Origin: Phallusia mammillata
Lineage: Eukaryota > Chordata > Ascidiacea > Phlebobranchia > Ascidiidae
Reading direction: 5' to 3'
Assembly (NCBI GenBank): GCA_003260075.1
Contig: QLIY01000112.1
Coordinates: forward strand, 70,126 to 134,125
DNA: 64,000 nucleotides
Shown piece by piece: positions 38,901 to 50,613 of the stretch. Numbering within the stretch: the stretch's first letter is position 1; every line of letters starts with the position of its first letter. The position numbers were made by a program, and so were the translations under genes. The notes beneath the pieces were generated by a model. It saw only the letters and a program-made list of their open reading frames with translations, did no database searches and was not told the origin of the DNA.

Positions 38901-40605
38901 AATTGGGGGGGGGGGTTTTTGTGACTTTCACTGACTTCTGCAGACGTAAATATGTAGCTTTATTTTTTGTTGGAAAATCCGCGCCAACATGTGTTAAAAG
39001 TTTCTTCTTATGGATTTTGTGCATTGACTAGTGTCCAATTGTTTTATCCTAGAAAATTAAAAATCGTTGGTCCGTTTTTTAAACTTCAATGAAATGTTCG
39101 TAATTGAAACTTAAAGCTGGAATCACCCAGTCCGTTGCTTGGTGGATGAAGACTAAAAAGCCAAATAGAATCTATTTGAATGAGATACTGACGATGCTGT
39201 AATAGCGAAATATATATATCTTTAAAACCAAAGGGTGAACGACTAAGTGTTTTTCTGAACTTACATTCAATGAAATGTGTCAGAAATTTGTGACTTGTAA
39301 AGGTTTCTTATGGTTACACACAGTTTTATTGAATCAACGACACCCGTGCGGATAAATTTCAGTATGGTGATCTTTAAAAGTATTAAAAAGCCAATGCGAA
39401 ATCCCAAAGCAACCTACATTTACCATCTTTTAAAAACACTTTTGCGCCTGTCCTGGAACTAGAAAAAAAGCAGTTATATTCAGTAGTATTGAAAAAGTAG
39501 GAAAACGTCTGATGTGGGACACTGCACACAATTATTAACAATAATTACCAAGATCAGAAGTCAGGTAAAACGGAACTCTGGTGTATCCTTCTGTTGTAAT
39601 TTCATTCCATCGATTTTTACTTTTAGCAACAGCTTTTCCGGTTCTAGCTTTAATATCTTCCCATTCAATAACTGAAATGTTTAAATTACTAAAATACACA
39701 AGCTATTTGCAATAAAAGCCAGTTTGATCTTGAAAGGCAAGTCAAGCAACGGTCTTCAATGTTTTTCATCATGTATAAATAGAATATGGCTTGTTGTAAA
39801 ATTTCAAACTGTATTTTCAATAAAAAGCTTTATCAGCTGAAACATGTAGTCTAATTTTGTTGACAATTTTTGTAATCTGTTTAGCAAACCCTGTCCAGTG
39901 CATGGTACGTAATTTTGGTTTCTTTTCGCTAACAAGAAATTGCTACCTGTCATTCTAACATCGTCACGTTGCACATAACAAATACATTTGCAGATCTCCG
40001 AGTCAAGTTTGCCGATTCCAGTATTGCACTTCTTATCACAATCCATTGGATCGCAACTTTCTGCAAATCGTGGTTGAATAATTAAACCTGTATATTTTTA
40101 AGATATCTTGACGTTCATTTTAGATCAACACTTCGTTGTGAGAGTAGAACAAAAGTGTTATATCAAGTGAACACCTAAATAACCATTATGTGTAGTTTTG
40201 TCGCGGCACATAGAAGTAAGTTATTAAGTACAAATTGAGTTGTGATATTGCTTCAAACTAGTGCAGAGGTTTATAAACAGTGAGCCTGGGTGCACTGTTG
40301 GGCCATAAAATAACTAAAAAGTTAGTTTATGTGATATAACCCCAACGTAAAACCATTGATTTTTCCATGTTACTGCCAATAGTGCCTCTTGTAGACTTTT
40401 GGTTAATGTATAGGTGCGCCCTGGAGTAAAAATATTTGAGAAACACTGACCTAATGGTTACAGCTGGTCGCTATTATTCACAGATCGCAAACCACTTGAC
40501 ATATAGGACAATACACACAGTAAACAACAAAAATACAATTATTTTTTACTTACCTGCAATTGAAACAAAATACAAAAAAGTTAAGCGTATTAGTATTTTT
40601 TCCAT
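35921..40605 (-). CDS. Gene E: astacin-kringle-TSP1 metalloprotease, one poly-G lesion
   Basis: Minus-strand exons, 5' to 3': 40605-40554 (signal [17 protein letters not shown]), 40060-39947 (six-cysteine module), 39671-39549, 38937-38766, 38673-38538 ([15 protein letters not shown]), 38463-38334 (SIMHY), 38273-38049 (kringle start, SYRGT..CQAW), 37661-37519 (kringle end), 37295-37041 (Thr-rich linker plus TSP1), 36818-36675 (short TSP1-like), 36382-36224 (TSP1) and 36066-35921 (short TSP1-like, TGA). Exon 4 is 172 bases where five paralogous copies have 167 or a simple variant of it. The excess of 5 coincides with an 11-base poly-G run (38905-38915), which breaks the frame. With a 167-base exon the total would be 1794, exactly 598 codons including the stop. 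The gene is probably intact in the organism and mis-sequenced here. Confidence 0.85.
36838..37075. repeat. Tandem duplication at gene E exon 9 boundary
   Basis: About 110 bases, including the splice donor and the 3' end of the first TSP1 exon, occur twice (about 36838-36948 and 36959-37070) with few differences. A 10-base poly-G run (36949-36958) lies at the junction. The extra copy would be intronic if real. Confidence 0.8.
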
Positions 40606-42511
40606 TGTACTTTTTGCTGTCTTCAAAATTTCCCACAAACTGCTCGATACTTGTTTGTCGGTTTAAAACTCGTTGGTTTAACCATACATGCAGGTGGCAA
40701 GAGAATATTTCCCTACAACCTATTGCAACAATACATGATTTCGTATATGAAGCGCAGGGCCTTGTCTATTGTGTTTCGCGATGCAATAAGCTAATCATTG
40801 TTGTAGGTGCGGAAAACAGGATACATGAACAAACATGTTTTGATGGTGCTGCCTTCAAGCATACCTGGAGCTTTTTAGTTTAAATGGAAACTCATGCTTG
40901 CTAAGAATGACCTAAGCTTGCTAAGAATCACCTGTTTTACCTGAAAATCATTTTTGATTAGATTTTTCCAATGCGTGTTGGAATTCGTTATGATGTCTCA
41001 AAGCAAAACAGCAAGCCGAAAACACCTGCGCTAAGTTTTTTTTCAAAAATTTTACAGGGTTCGAACCCAGGACTCTGCCGGGGACGAATCCCGATCAGTT
41101 TTTTTATGTCTGTATGTGGGTCAGGCGCGCCAGACCATTCGGCCAAGTTCCTGCCGTCACCTGCGCAAAGTTAGAACGTTATGCAACGCGATAAGGGGAA
41201 AGCGCACGTATCGGAAAATGTTTAACATTCTGCAGCTACACTGTGTCACAAGTTTGAGACGAAAATATTGACCACATTTACAGATTTCATTGAAATCTTT
41301 GCGTACATATGACGATGGATCAATGAATTTACTTTTACACCGGACAACTACGCAGTTTCATTTTGTTGTATGGCAGAGATATACACTTACATAAAAAACA
41401 CAATCTCAACGATGGGTAAACTGGTTTCGGAAATTGCATTGATGTCTAAAAATATGAGTTTAATGCACATTCGAATTTGAACAGTTTGTACGCAGCCTCA
41501 ATACAATTAAAAATTGGCTGAGTTGATCACAATTATTGGACAACCAGCTGTTCTGTTTGTTTATTGACCAACTGACCTTACGAAGACCCACACCATAACC
41601 TACGACATAAAAGTACACACCTCCTTAATCCAAATTCTTACACGTTCAAAAGAGTGTTATTACCACATGTCTTTCATCAACAGCTTTTTTACGCTATGGT
41701 TTGTTAGTTGATTTCCTTTTTCTCCCCAAAGAGTGGATAACGCTCAAACTCGTGACCTTCCGTCCAGATTTTGGTGCTTTAATGTTAGTTCAATAGATTA
41801 TTTTTTGTCTTAACAAAAAAATTGTCATAATACAAACACCTTGGAAATGAATTTTAGGGTCATGTAGATCGGAAAACAAAGTTGGACACTTTCAACTAAA
41901 TACGTTATATCCTTCGTATTTTGCATGATGTATTAGTTATTCCTTTTTACTTTGATCTATCCTCATCAACTTCTAAAACTTGCACTATTGCACCTTGTGA
42001 GATTGGTTTCCCAAAACTGAAAGACTATTTTTTCCTCTTATTGCAGGCTTTACGGAAATTATGCAGTAAATTTATTTTGGTTTAAATTGTTACTTAGATT
42101 TCACAGAAATGTTTTATACAACTGTTGCTTATATTTAAGTAAATACTTCGGAAATAAACTTGCCGGGGTTTCTTGTTTTCATGCAAAATTACTTTGCACA
42201 TCAAATTAAAAAGGCAAACATATTAGCAGATTTTTTTTATTCTGATTAGAATGAAGGGACACACGACAAGATACAGCATTTTTAGCTAATCAAAGAAAAC
42301 GAAAGCAGGCAGAATTTCAATCAAAACTTGGTCCAACAGCACAAAATAGTTAAAGCAATTGTATGATCGATTTGAATTTCCATCAGCAAGACGGTATTGT
42401 GACAATTTTCACGAAATACAATGGTATCCGACCACTTTAACATTAAACTCTGACATAGCAATACAAGTAATATTACGTTACACATCAACATTTCGATCCT
42501 GCTTCACAGCT
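40606..42511. other. Gene E-F intergenic region
   Basis: It holds the presumed gene E promoter, a SINE-like copy (about 41055-41165, GGGTTCGAACCCAGGACTC) and, from about 41370, the gene F 3' flank homologous to that of gene E. No gene is seen. Confidence 0.55.
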
Positions 42512-45500
42512 TTAAGTACATGTACACGATCCAATTTTCCAAGCCCTGCCAGTGCAGTCGCCCTCAGTTATAAATCCACCATTGCACTGACGAACGCGAT
42601 AACGTTTTCCTGTGTTGCAGTGGCAACCAGACCACCCACTGTAAGGCGACCACATGGCTGTTGAAACACAAGATGAAACGGTAAAAAATCAAAAGCCATT
42701 TTTTCATGTAAACAAATGTGTTGCTTGACTTTTTCGAATGTTGTGCTTAGTTAATATTTTGTCCACAAATAATGCTAAACTTTCTTGATGTACACACCTA
42801 AACACAACGGCTACTGAATTTGCTATGAAATCCTTTCAATGGCTACTTACGGGTTGAACAATCTTGGTTTTTGCAGATCTTTTTTTGGAAGGGTTTTCCT
42901 GTTGGACAGTTGTTTGTAGAACATGCTCTGACTCGCATTTTCCTCCCATTTCCACACTGTTTGTTGCACGAAGAGTAGCTTCCCCATGCGTCCCATGTTC
43001 CTGTAGCACCTATTAAGAAATTTTAACACAAACTGTAGGTTAGATTTTGCCCAATACAAAATACACTCATTCAGTTGTCTCAAAGTGCTAGAATTAATAA
43101 AAAAAATGAAAGCTACATCAATGTATACATTAGAACTTGTGGTTTGGGGACGACTCACAACACGGCAATCTTACTTTCATGTGAGACCATGTCGCATAAC
43201 GCTTTATAATACAGTGCAGCTGCAGCGCGTTCGGCTATCATTCACTAATTGTGCCCACCACTGCTTTGCCCTCCAAAACGTTTTACCGTTGCGCAGCTAT
43301 TTCCGGGTCGGTGATGGGTGATTGTTTTAGTGCAATCGCGTCGCTATATGTTATTCAACTAAGCGAAATAAACTCAACTCGCGACTTAAAAATACAATAT
43401 GCGGTTGACAGAGTATGTGCGTGTCATTTTATCCAAGGCCTACTCGTGCACAAAACACAAAGCCATAAGTTGCGTTAAAAATATTGTCGTATGTGGGTCT
43501 ACTAAGTGGCAGTCAAGAAAAAAAAGAGTGACAATGTTTACAGTCGAGTAAGAAGGGCTATATGTTTAACTTGAGATAGTGGAGACATTTATTGCGCTAT
43601 GCGTCATCAACAAGCCGGAGTCTCAGACGTGCTCCTTGCAAATGGGTTGCCCTCCTCGCAACTAACCCAACATCGATTTAAAGGATATTTGGCCATGAGC
43701 ACTTGTGGGTGACTCCTCTAAAGCAGGGGTCGGCAACATTTTTTGCACTGCGGACCGGTTTTAATCCTGAAATTTAATCACAGACCGGCTTTCAAAAAAA
43801 TACAAATATTCAGCAACAAAAACGCAAAAATTAGTTTGTCATCCCCCGGGGGCGACCAAAAAATATTTAAAAGCATTTAATCTGAAAATGTACGCGGCCT
43901 GGTAACGAACTCCTCGCGGACCGGCACTGGGCCGCGGGCCGGTGGTTGCCGACCACTGCTCTAAAGTATTATGAAACTCAAAAAATAACAAATAAAATAT
44001 CGATAATCGAACTTTATTAATGTAAAACTATTGCCATGCATAGCTTTTACTGCGTTGGAAAAAACACAGTAACCTAATTCATACCGAGTTGGGCAAAGTT
44101 ATCCTCAAAAATAGATTTTCACAAAGAATTGCGATCTCACATATAATTCATTAGTAAAAATGAATGTAGTAAATCTTACCTGAACATGTACATGACCTAG
44201 ACTTCCAAGCTTTTCCAGTGCACTCTCCTTCGTTTATATAACCTCCAACGCACTGGCGAACTGCATAACGTTTTCTTCTGTTGCAATGACAACCCGACCA
44301 TGCGCCATACGGTCCCCATACAGCTAAAACACAAATTATAAAATTAGTCGCTTTTCCGGAGAAACAATTCTCGGTGTGGTCTGATGTAGCGCACCGTAAC
44401 AATTGTTTTTGCTTACAAGTTTTTTTTTTTCTACTTACGAGTGGAACAGTCTTGATTGTTGCATGTTGCTTTTTGGAATGCTCTTCCAGTGGAACATCTG
44501 CCAGTGGAGCAAGTCCTAACTCGCATTTTCTTTCCATTTCCACACAGTTTGTTGCACGAAGAATAATCGCCCCATTCGTTCCATGTTCCCTCAGGGGTGA
44601 GCAAAATTTCGGGCACTGCAAATTACAAACGATTGACAGAAAACCCAAACAAATCTAATTATAGACCATATATATTCTATATGATCTATATTATAGATCA
44701 CTTTAATGTAATCTATGAGAATTCCGTGTTGATTTCTTGACACATGGGAAATGGGACGCTTTACAACATGTATCAACTTCCTATGCGATATTTAGAAGCA
44801 AATACAAGAAATTTATTTTTTATTCAACACATATTTTTAAACTTCCTAATCATTTTACAGAAATTGTTTGAAAAGCTGTACGCATTCAAATCGAGATATA
44901 TGGCCAGGGTTTTTTGGTCTGTTATTTATCAGTGAAATCAAAATGGTGCATTTGAAGGTACAAAAATATATGTCCAGAAAAGATCTACCTGCATTTGCGC
45001 AATGCGGAATCCCACATTCTTCCCATCTTGTGTTAGAATCTGTTGTGTAGCACCAAGGCCCTCCAGTACCTGCATCTGCATTTCTGCAGTAGTTGTTTTC
45101 CAAACCAGCGCCAGTCACGATGTCGGGATCACTGTTAAAATTTAAGCTGTTTAAATCTCATCTAGCCAGCTATGGGTTGTATCGGGATTTGTTGAAATTA
45201 CGCCATATGTTATAAAACCTATTCCTCTCGTTAACCTCAATTTATTCCCATGTTTTTTTAACACGCAAAATATTTACTTCAAGCACCATAAATCTGCATC
45301 GTGATAGTTTTGCATACTTAAATTCTGGCCCCAAAGCATGTCAAATTTACCCTTAAGGATATGAGAACTTGGTGTTTCAAAATATGCAATGATCCTAATA
45401 AACGCGTGTTTTATGGGACGTCGAAACGTCAGTTGTTTGCAATAAAACTTCTGAAAGGGTAATATTCATTTATCTTCGTTTACCCTTTACCACTTGGTAG

Positions 45501-48452
45501 CGAAATTATCCCCGGATTATAAGATATGAAATTTTGGTACGACTAGCAAGCACCTAAACAGGTGACATACCGATAATGAAAGTGAGGAGACGTCAAGTTC
45601 CATGCTTGGCAGGTTTTTCCGGTTTTCGTTGTCGATTGGGTTCCTCTGTAACTGAAACCACGATCCAGTGGATGATAGCAATCACTAGTTTCCGGAATTC
45701 CTCGTTTCCCGTTGCACGAATGCATTGCATTTATCTGAATTTGATCTTCATGGGAAGGGCAATACTGTTGTCTAGTGTATCCGCTTCCGTCAATTCTGGC
45801 AAAATAAACAAAAATAAAGGTTTGTATATTCGCTAATCTCTGATGTCTATAATACTTTGTGATAGTCCGTTGTCCGTTGTCAGAAAACGCATATGACGAG
45901 TAATGCATGACCGATCCAAAATCATATGGGGAGCCATACGACTCAATTTCATTGGCTGGCTTCTTATAAAAATTGTGTTCTTTTCCTGAAAACAAATTAA
46001 CTACGGTAATCAACAAAACAAACTTTTTGTGTTAAAACGCTAAGTTTGGTGGTTATAAAGATCTAACCAGGTATGATGTTGTCGGTGTGGATCAAGACGT
46101 AATTGTCTCTGTCTGGACGGGATTGTTCGTGCCAAACTCCTAAAGCGTGCATAACTTCGTGTTCAACAATTCCAACATAATCACATCCATCTTTGAGGGA
46201 AATCTGTGTTGGTTGGATTTAGAGTGTTATTAGACAATACTCATTCAAATCCTTGAAACAAGTTTATTTTGTTTTACTCAATTCATTTTTAGTTTTAGCT
46301 TTTACATATATGGTAGGTGTAGTCATGTAGATGTGCTATTTCTGTCGTTTGACTTGACAGTCGCAGTATTTATCACGCTAGCCCTCAAAGTGTAAAAGCG
46401 TTTTTTTTATAATGCGACGCACCACAAACGACAAGTTTACGTGGTAGCAAAGACATATAAAGGCAATTTAAAACATCAGTTTCCGATTGGGATGAAATAT
46501 GCCTGCTTGTAGGATATGTCGATTATAAGTGTCAATCGTTGTGTTATAATCCTTCAGTCCCACTATTTACAGCATTTTGCCTTTTTAATAGTACGTGAAA
46601 CGAGACAAACTTTAAACAAGTCTGAATGTATTAAGATTTCGACAGTTTGTAACTTACATTATTCTTAAGATTATTAAGCACAGTGCTGATCACTGTGTTT
46701 GATTTAACAACACCAAACTTTCTCATGGTTATCTACTGAAATACTTTGTTTACAACTTTGCATGTGTGGGGACCCAAATGTTTCTGTTAGGGGAAACAAA
46801 TACGTTATAAAAAAACAGCGATTAATATGTAACCCAAGGTAAAAAATTGTGAGGAATATATTATGTTTCAAAAAAGGCCATAGTGTATGTGCAATGGCAA
46901 AATGTGCTAATCCACCTATCTGGGTTTAAGTTAACGTTTGAAACTATGTGAAAAATAATTGTTTGCTTTTACCTGTTGAGTTCCACCAGTTCTTCCTATG
47001 TACGACCAACATCCCGTACCATTGAAAAATTCAATTTTGTCAATATCATCCGGAAGTGCCGGCTCAAACTTTAGACACGTAATTGCATTGAGCACTCCAA
47101 GTCCACCAATTATTGCATTTCTGTGGCTTTCACTAGCCTCTGCAGACGTAAAAGATAGTTTTATTTTCTTTGTTGGGCAATTGGTCACATGACAAAAATG
47201 TGCAATATGTTTTTATTGATTTTTTATTTTTTTGCGCATTGAAATGTTTTACCCTTACCTACCAAATTAACTGTTTGAATTTTATTATCATGTATTAGAA
47301 ATTCGCGTTTTGCAAAGTTTTTCTAAGACACAATGTTCTTTAATAAAAAGATCTCAAAGAAAGCAATCCCTCAACCGTAATGAAGCTGCTTTCTTCCAAC
47401 TAGTTCCTGAGTACCCCGTTTAATCTTTGGAAAATAATTTCGGCTACCACAAAAACATATGAGCGTATTACAAGAATGAAAGTGCATAGGGAAAAACAAC
47501 ACCGCACACAATTACTAACAATTATTACCAATTTCAGGAGTCAGGCAAAACGGAACTCTTATGCATCCTTCTGCGTTTGTTTCCATCCATTTACCCTTAT
47601 TGTTTGCGACAGCTTTTCCGACTCCGTCTTCTATTTCTTTCCACTTACTTACTGAAATGTTTAAAATACTCGGAAACAAAATACAACAATTGTACACGCT
47701 GCTTCAAATAAAAGATAGGTTTATCTCAAACAGGAAGCCAAAACCCGACCCTTATCAAAAAGCAAGCCCATGGCCCGAAAGCGATAGAGCTACTAATGTA
47801 AGAACTCAAGTTACAAAAAATCTGCTAAATACCGATAGAGAGCTCAAATAGCACAGTTATTTAATTTAACGGTGAGGCTAGGACGGAATTTTACGGGAAA
47901 GGCAAGCCCGAACTCTTGCAACTCTCCCTTGTTGTAAAAACTCAAACTAATTTTACAATAAAAAAAGTCATGCAACTTGACATGTGATTGTTTTGAAAAT
48001 GTTTGTAATCTATTGAGCAAACCCCGTCTAGTGCATTGGACGTAAACTTTGTACTTCTTGTTTAAAAACGAGAAACTCTTACCTTTCATTCGAATGTCGT
48101 CACGTTGCACATAACAAATGCATTCACAGAGTTCCAGGTCAAGTCTGCCGATTCCAGTATCACATTTTATATCACAGTTGATTGGCGGGCAACTTTCTGT
48201 AAATTATTGATCAATGATTAAACCGTGTTTTACTTTATCAAGGTTCATTTTGATATCAATATTTCGTTATTAGGGTATGTTTGGACTTAACTTAGTAAAC
48301 TGTAGCTGTAAAGTTATATTTTTTTTCTTGCTAGTACATAGACGCGGTAGCAAAAGAAAACAATGTCCTTGTAAAAAACACGCAAACACATTTTTGTACT
48401 CACCCGCTAAGACACAATACAATGAGGCTAAAAGTATGAAAAACTTTTTCAT
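42512..48452 (-). CDS. Gene F: intact secreted astacin-kringle-TSP1 metalloprotease
   Basis: Minus-strand exons: 48452-48404 (signal [16 protein letters not shown]), 48196-48083, 47651-47529, 47139-46973, 46203-46068 (zinc site [15 protein letters not shown]), 45985-45856 (SVMHY), 45795-45571, 45131-44989, 44615-44439, 44323-44180, 43009-42851 and 42657-42512 (TAA). They total 1713 bases, 570 codons plus stop, all phases compatible. Domain order: six-cysteine module, astacin domain, complete kringle ([29 protein letters not shown]), then TSP1, short TSP1-like, TSP1, short TSP1-like. There is no Thr linker between the kringle and the first TSP1. Intron 10 is about 1.2 kb and holds a miniature hAT element. 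The signal peptide and lack of a membrane anchor indicate secretion. Confidence 0.92.
43724..43958. mobile_element. 235 bp miniature hAT element in gene F intron 10
   Basis: The ends CAGGGGTCGGCAAC and GTTGCCGACCACTG are inverted repeats. It is flanked by a perfect 8 bp direct repeat CTCTAAAG (43716-43723 and 43959-43966). The GGACCGG and CCGCGGGCCGG interior is GC-rich compared with its surroundings. No coding capacity. Confidence 0.9.
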
Positions 48453-49368
48453 GGTTATTAAAAACAAATCCTGTCTGCTTTTTGTGCGGTCCTGAAATCT
48501 CCTACAACCTGCTGGATACTGATTTGTCTGTTTGAAACGTGTCAGTTTAACCATATACGTTTGTGGCAAGAGATATTACCCTACAATCAATGGGTGCAAT
48601 ACATGCTTCCGTAAATTATTCTTCGCCCTTTGTCTAATGTGTTTCGCGGTACCGTATGTGACTCATCGTGCCGGTGTGGTAAATAAGATCTATGGACAAA
48701 CATGTTTTGATGCTGCACTTTACTTAAGCTTCAAACTAAAAAATATAGTTGTATTTTGTTGCAGAAATATACATTTACAGAAACAAAATCACAATATATG
48801 GGGGGGGGGCGATGACTCGATTAGCAAGCCAAAAACACCTGCGCAAATAGAACATTATGCAACGAAACGTGGAGAGCACACCAAGTGGAAAATGTTGAAC
48901 GTGCTTTGTAATAAATGGTTTCTGCTGAGGATTATGTATTAATATATTGCTCACAACCGTTTTATATAGGTGTTGATCAGTGTTACGTATTTAGTCACCC
49001 CTAACACGCTGTTAATCTTAATTAGGTTTGTTTGTTCTCAAAGTCCTAAGTTTTATTGGAACGTTTTTTTTGTCAGCAGCTGTACTTTACTTAAGCTTCA
49101 AACTAAAAAAGATAGTTATATTTTGTTGCAGAAATATACATTTACAGAAACAAAATCACAATATATGGGTAAACCGGGTAAAAGTAAATCAATAATGCAA
49201 GCTACTTTTTATCTTTAAAAATACTGTTTGCACCTGCTGTTTGCACCAGTAATGTATATTGTACCGCCAATGCACAAATTATTTCACACGGAAAAGGATT
49301 AGCGTAAACGAATAGCAATATGAACATAAATCATCTGCACAGCTTTTTGCAAAAATTCTAGAGAGAAG
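48453..49368. other. Gene F-G intergenic region with duplicated 80-mer
   Basis: About 80 bases (CTTTACTTAAGCTTCAAACT ... CACAATATATGGG) occur at about 48718-48800 and again at about 49083-49165. The first copy runs into a 10-base poly-G run (48800-48809). Related sequence also lies 3' of genes E and F. No gene is seen. Confidence 0.65.
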
Positions 49369-50261
49369 TTATTTTCTCCTTGCGTTTGATGTAGGGTTGC
49401 ATATACATGTATCGAATTCCCAAGAACTTCCTGTACAGTCGCCATCAGTAATAAATCCTCCATTGCACTGACGAACGCGATATCGTTTGCCTGCGCTGGG
49501 GGGGGGGGGACAACCGGACCACTCACTGTAAGCCGACCACATAGCTGTTGAAACACAATTTAGTTTGTTGATGTACATATAAATGTGCATAGAAGCGATT
49601 TTGAGTTAAGTAGGTTCATTTAAATTTAACAGTTACCAGTTGGAAACGAATCTAACACGATTAGCTATAAGGAGCATTTGACCAGAATTAAGTACAAAGA
49701 AACAAAGAAGGGCATTAGGAAGCCTTATTTTCCATTTTTACGCCTACTTACCAGCCAGACAATCTTTATTATTGCAGTTCATTTTTTGATTAGGTTTTCC
49801 TATTACACATCTTTCTCCAGAACATGTCCTAATTCGCATTTTCTTCCCAATTCCACACTCCTTGTTGCACGACGAGTAGCTACCCCATGCCGCCCATGTC
49901 CCCACTCTCCCTAAAATTCAAATTGTAGTGGGTAATTGTATCGTTTTAAACACAGTACACTGATATGTTCAGTTTCATGAGAAAGGGCCAAATGAACGTA
50001 AAAAGGGAAAAATGCTTGATTATTCCAACGTTTCAGCAAATCCTCATGACATCATTTTGTGAAGTCAAGTCTAATTTGACCATTATATTCCTCATCAATT
50101 TTATCATGTTTATCAAGTAAACCAAGGTCCATAAGGGCCATGTGTTACAAGGCAAGGAAAGTCTCGTTAAATTAAAGTACTATTTATATATTTTAGGGTA
50201 GATATTGGCTATGCATCGCTATCTACACCTGTGCTGGTAAGGTAACAAATCTATGTATGTA

Positions 50262-50613
50262 AATAATTATTGTATCACACGTATACGCTCTGGCGCCCCC
50301 AGTTTTTCCGTGTCGTGGAAAACGCTATTTCACGTGGCAGTGTATAATGATTACATCACACGTAAACGCCATAGCGCCTCCAGTGTTTCCGGCTCGTGGA
50401 AAACGCTATTTGACGTGGCAGTGTATAATGATTACATCACACGTAAACGCTATAGCGCCTCCAGTGTTTCCGGCTCGTGGAAAACGCTATTTGACGTGGC
50501 GGTGTATTTTTTTTTCTAACGTGGCAGTGTATAATGATTACATCACACGTAAACGCCATAGCGCCTCCAGTGTTTTCGTCTCGTGGAAAACGCTATTTGA
50601 CGTGGCAGTGTTG
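50262..50613. repeat. 81-bp tandem repeat in gene G intron 10
   Basis: Four copies of a roughly 81-base unit occur, each containing ATTACATCACACGTAAACGC and CGTGGAAAACGCTATTTGAC. One junction carries a T-run. The first copy is the most diverged. The unit includes the loosely inverted words AACGCCATAGCG and CGTGGAAAACGC. Confidence 0.85.

Noticed and set aside
50262-50613. Possible CRISPR-like array
   Set aside because: The repeats are contiguous 81-mers without unique spacers, in a eukaryotic intron; it is a minisatellite.
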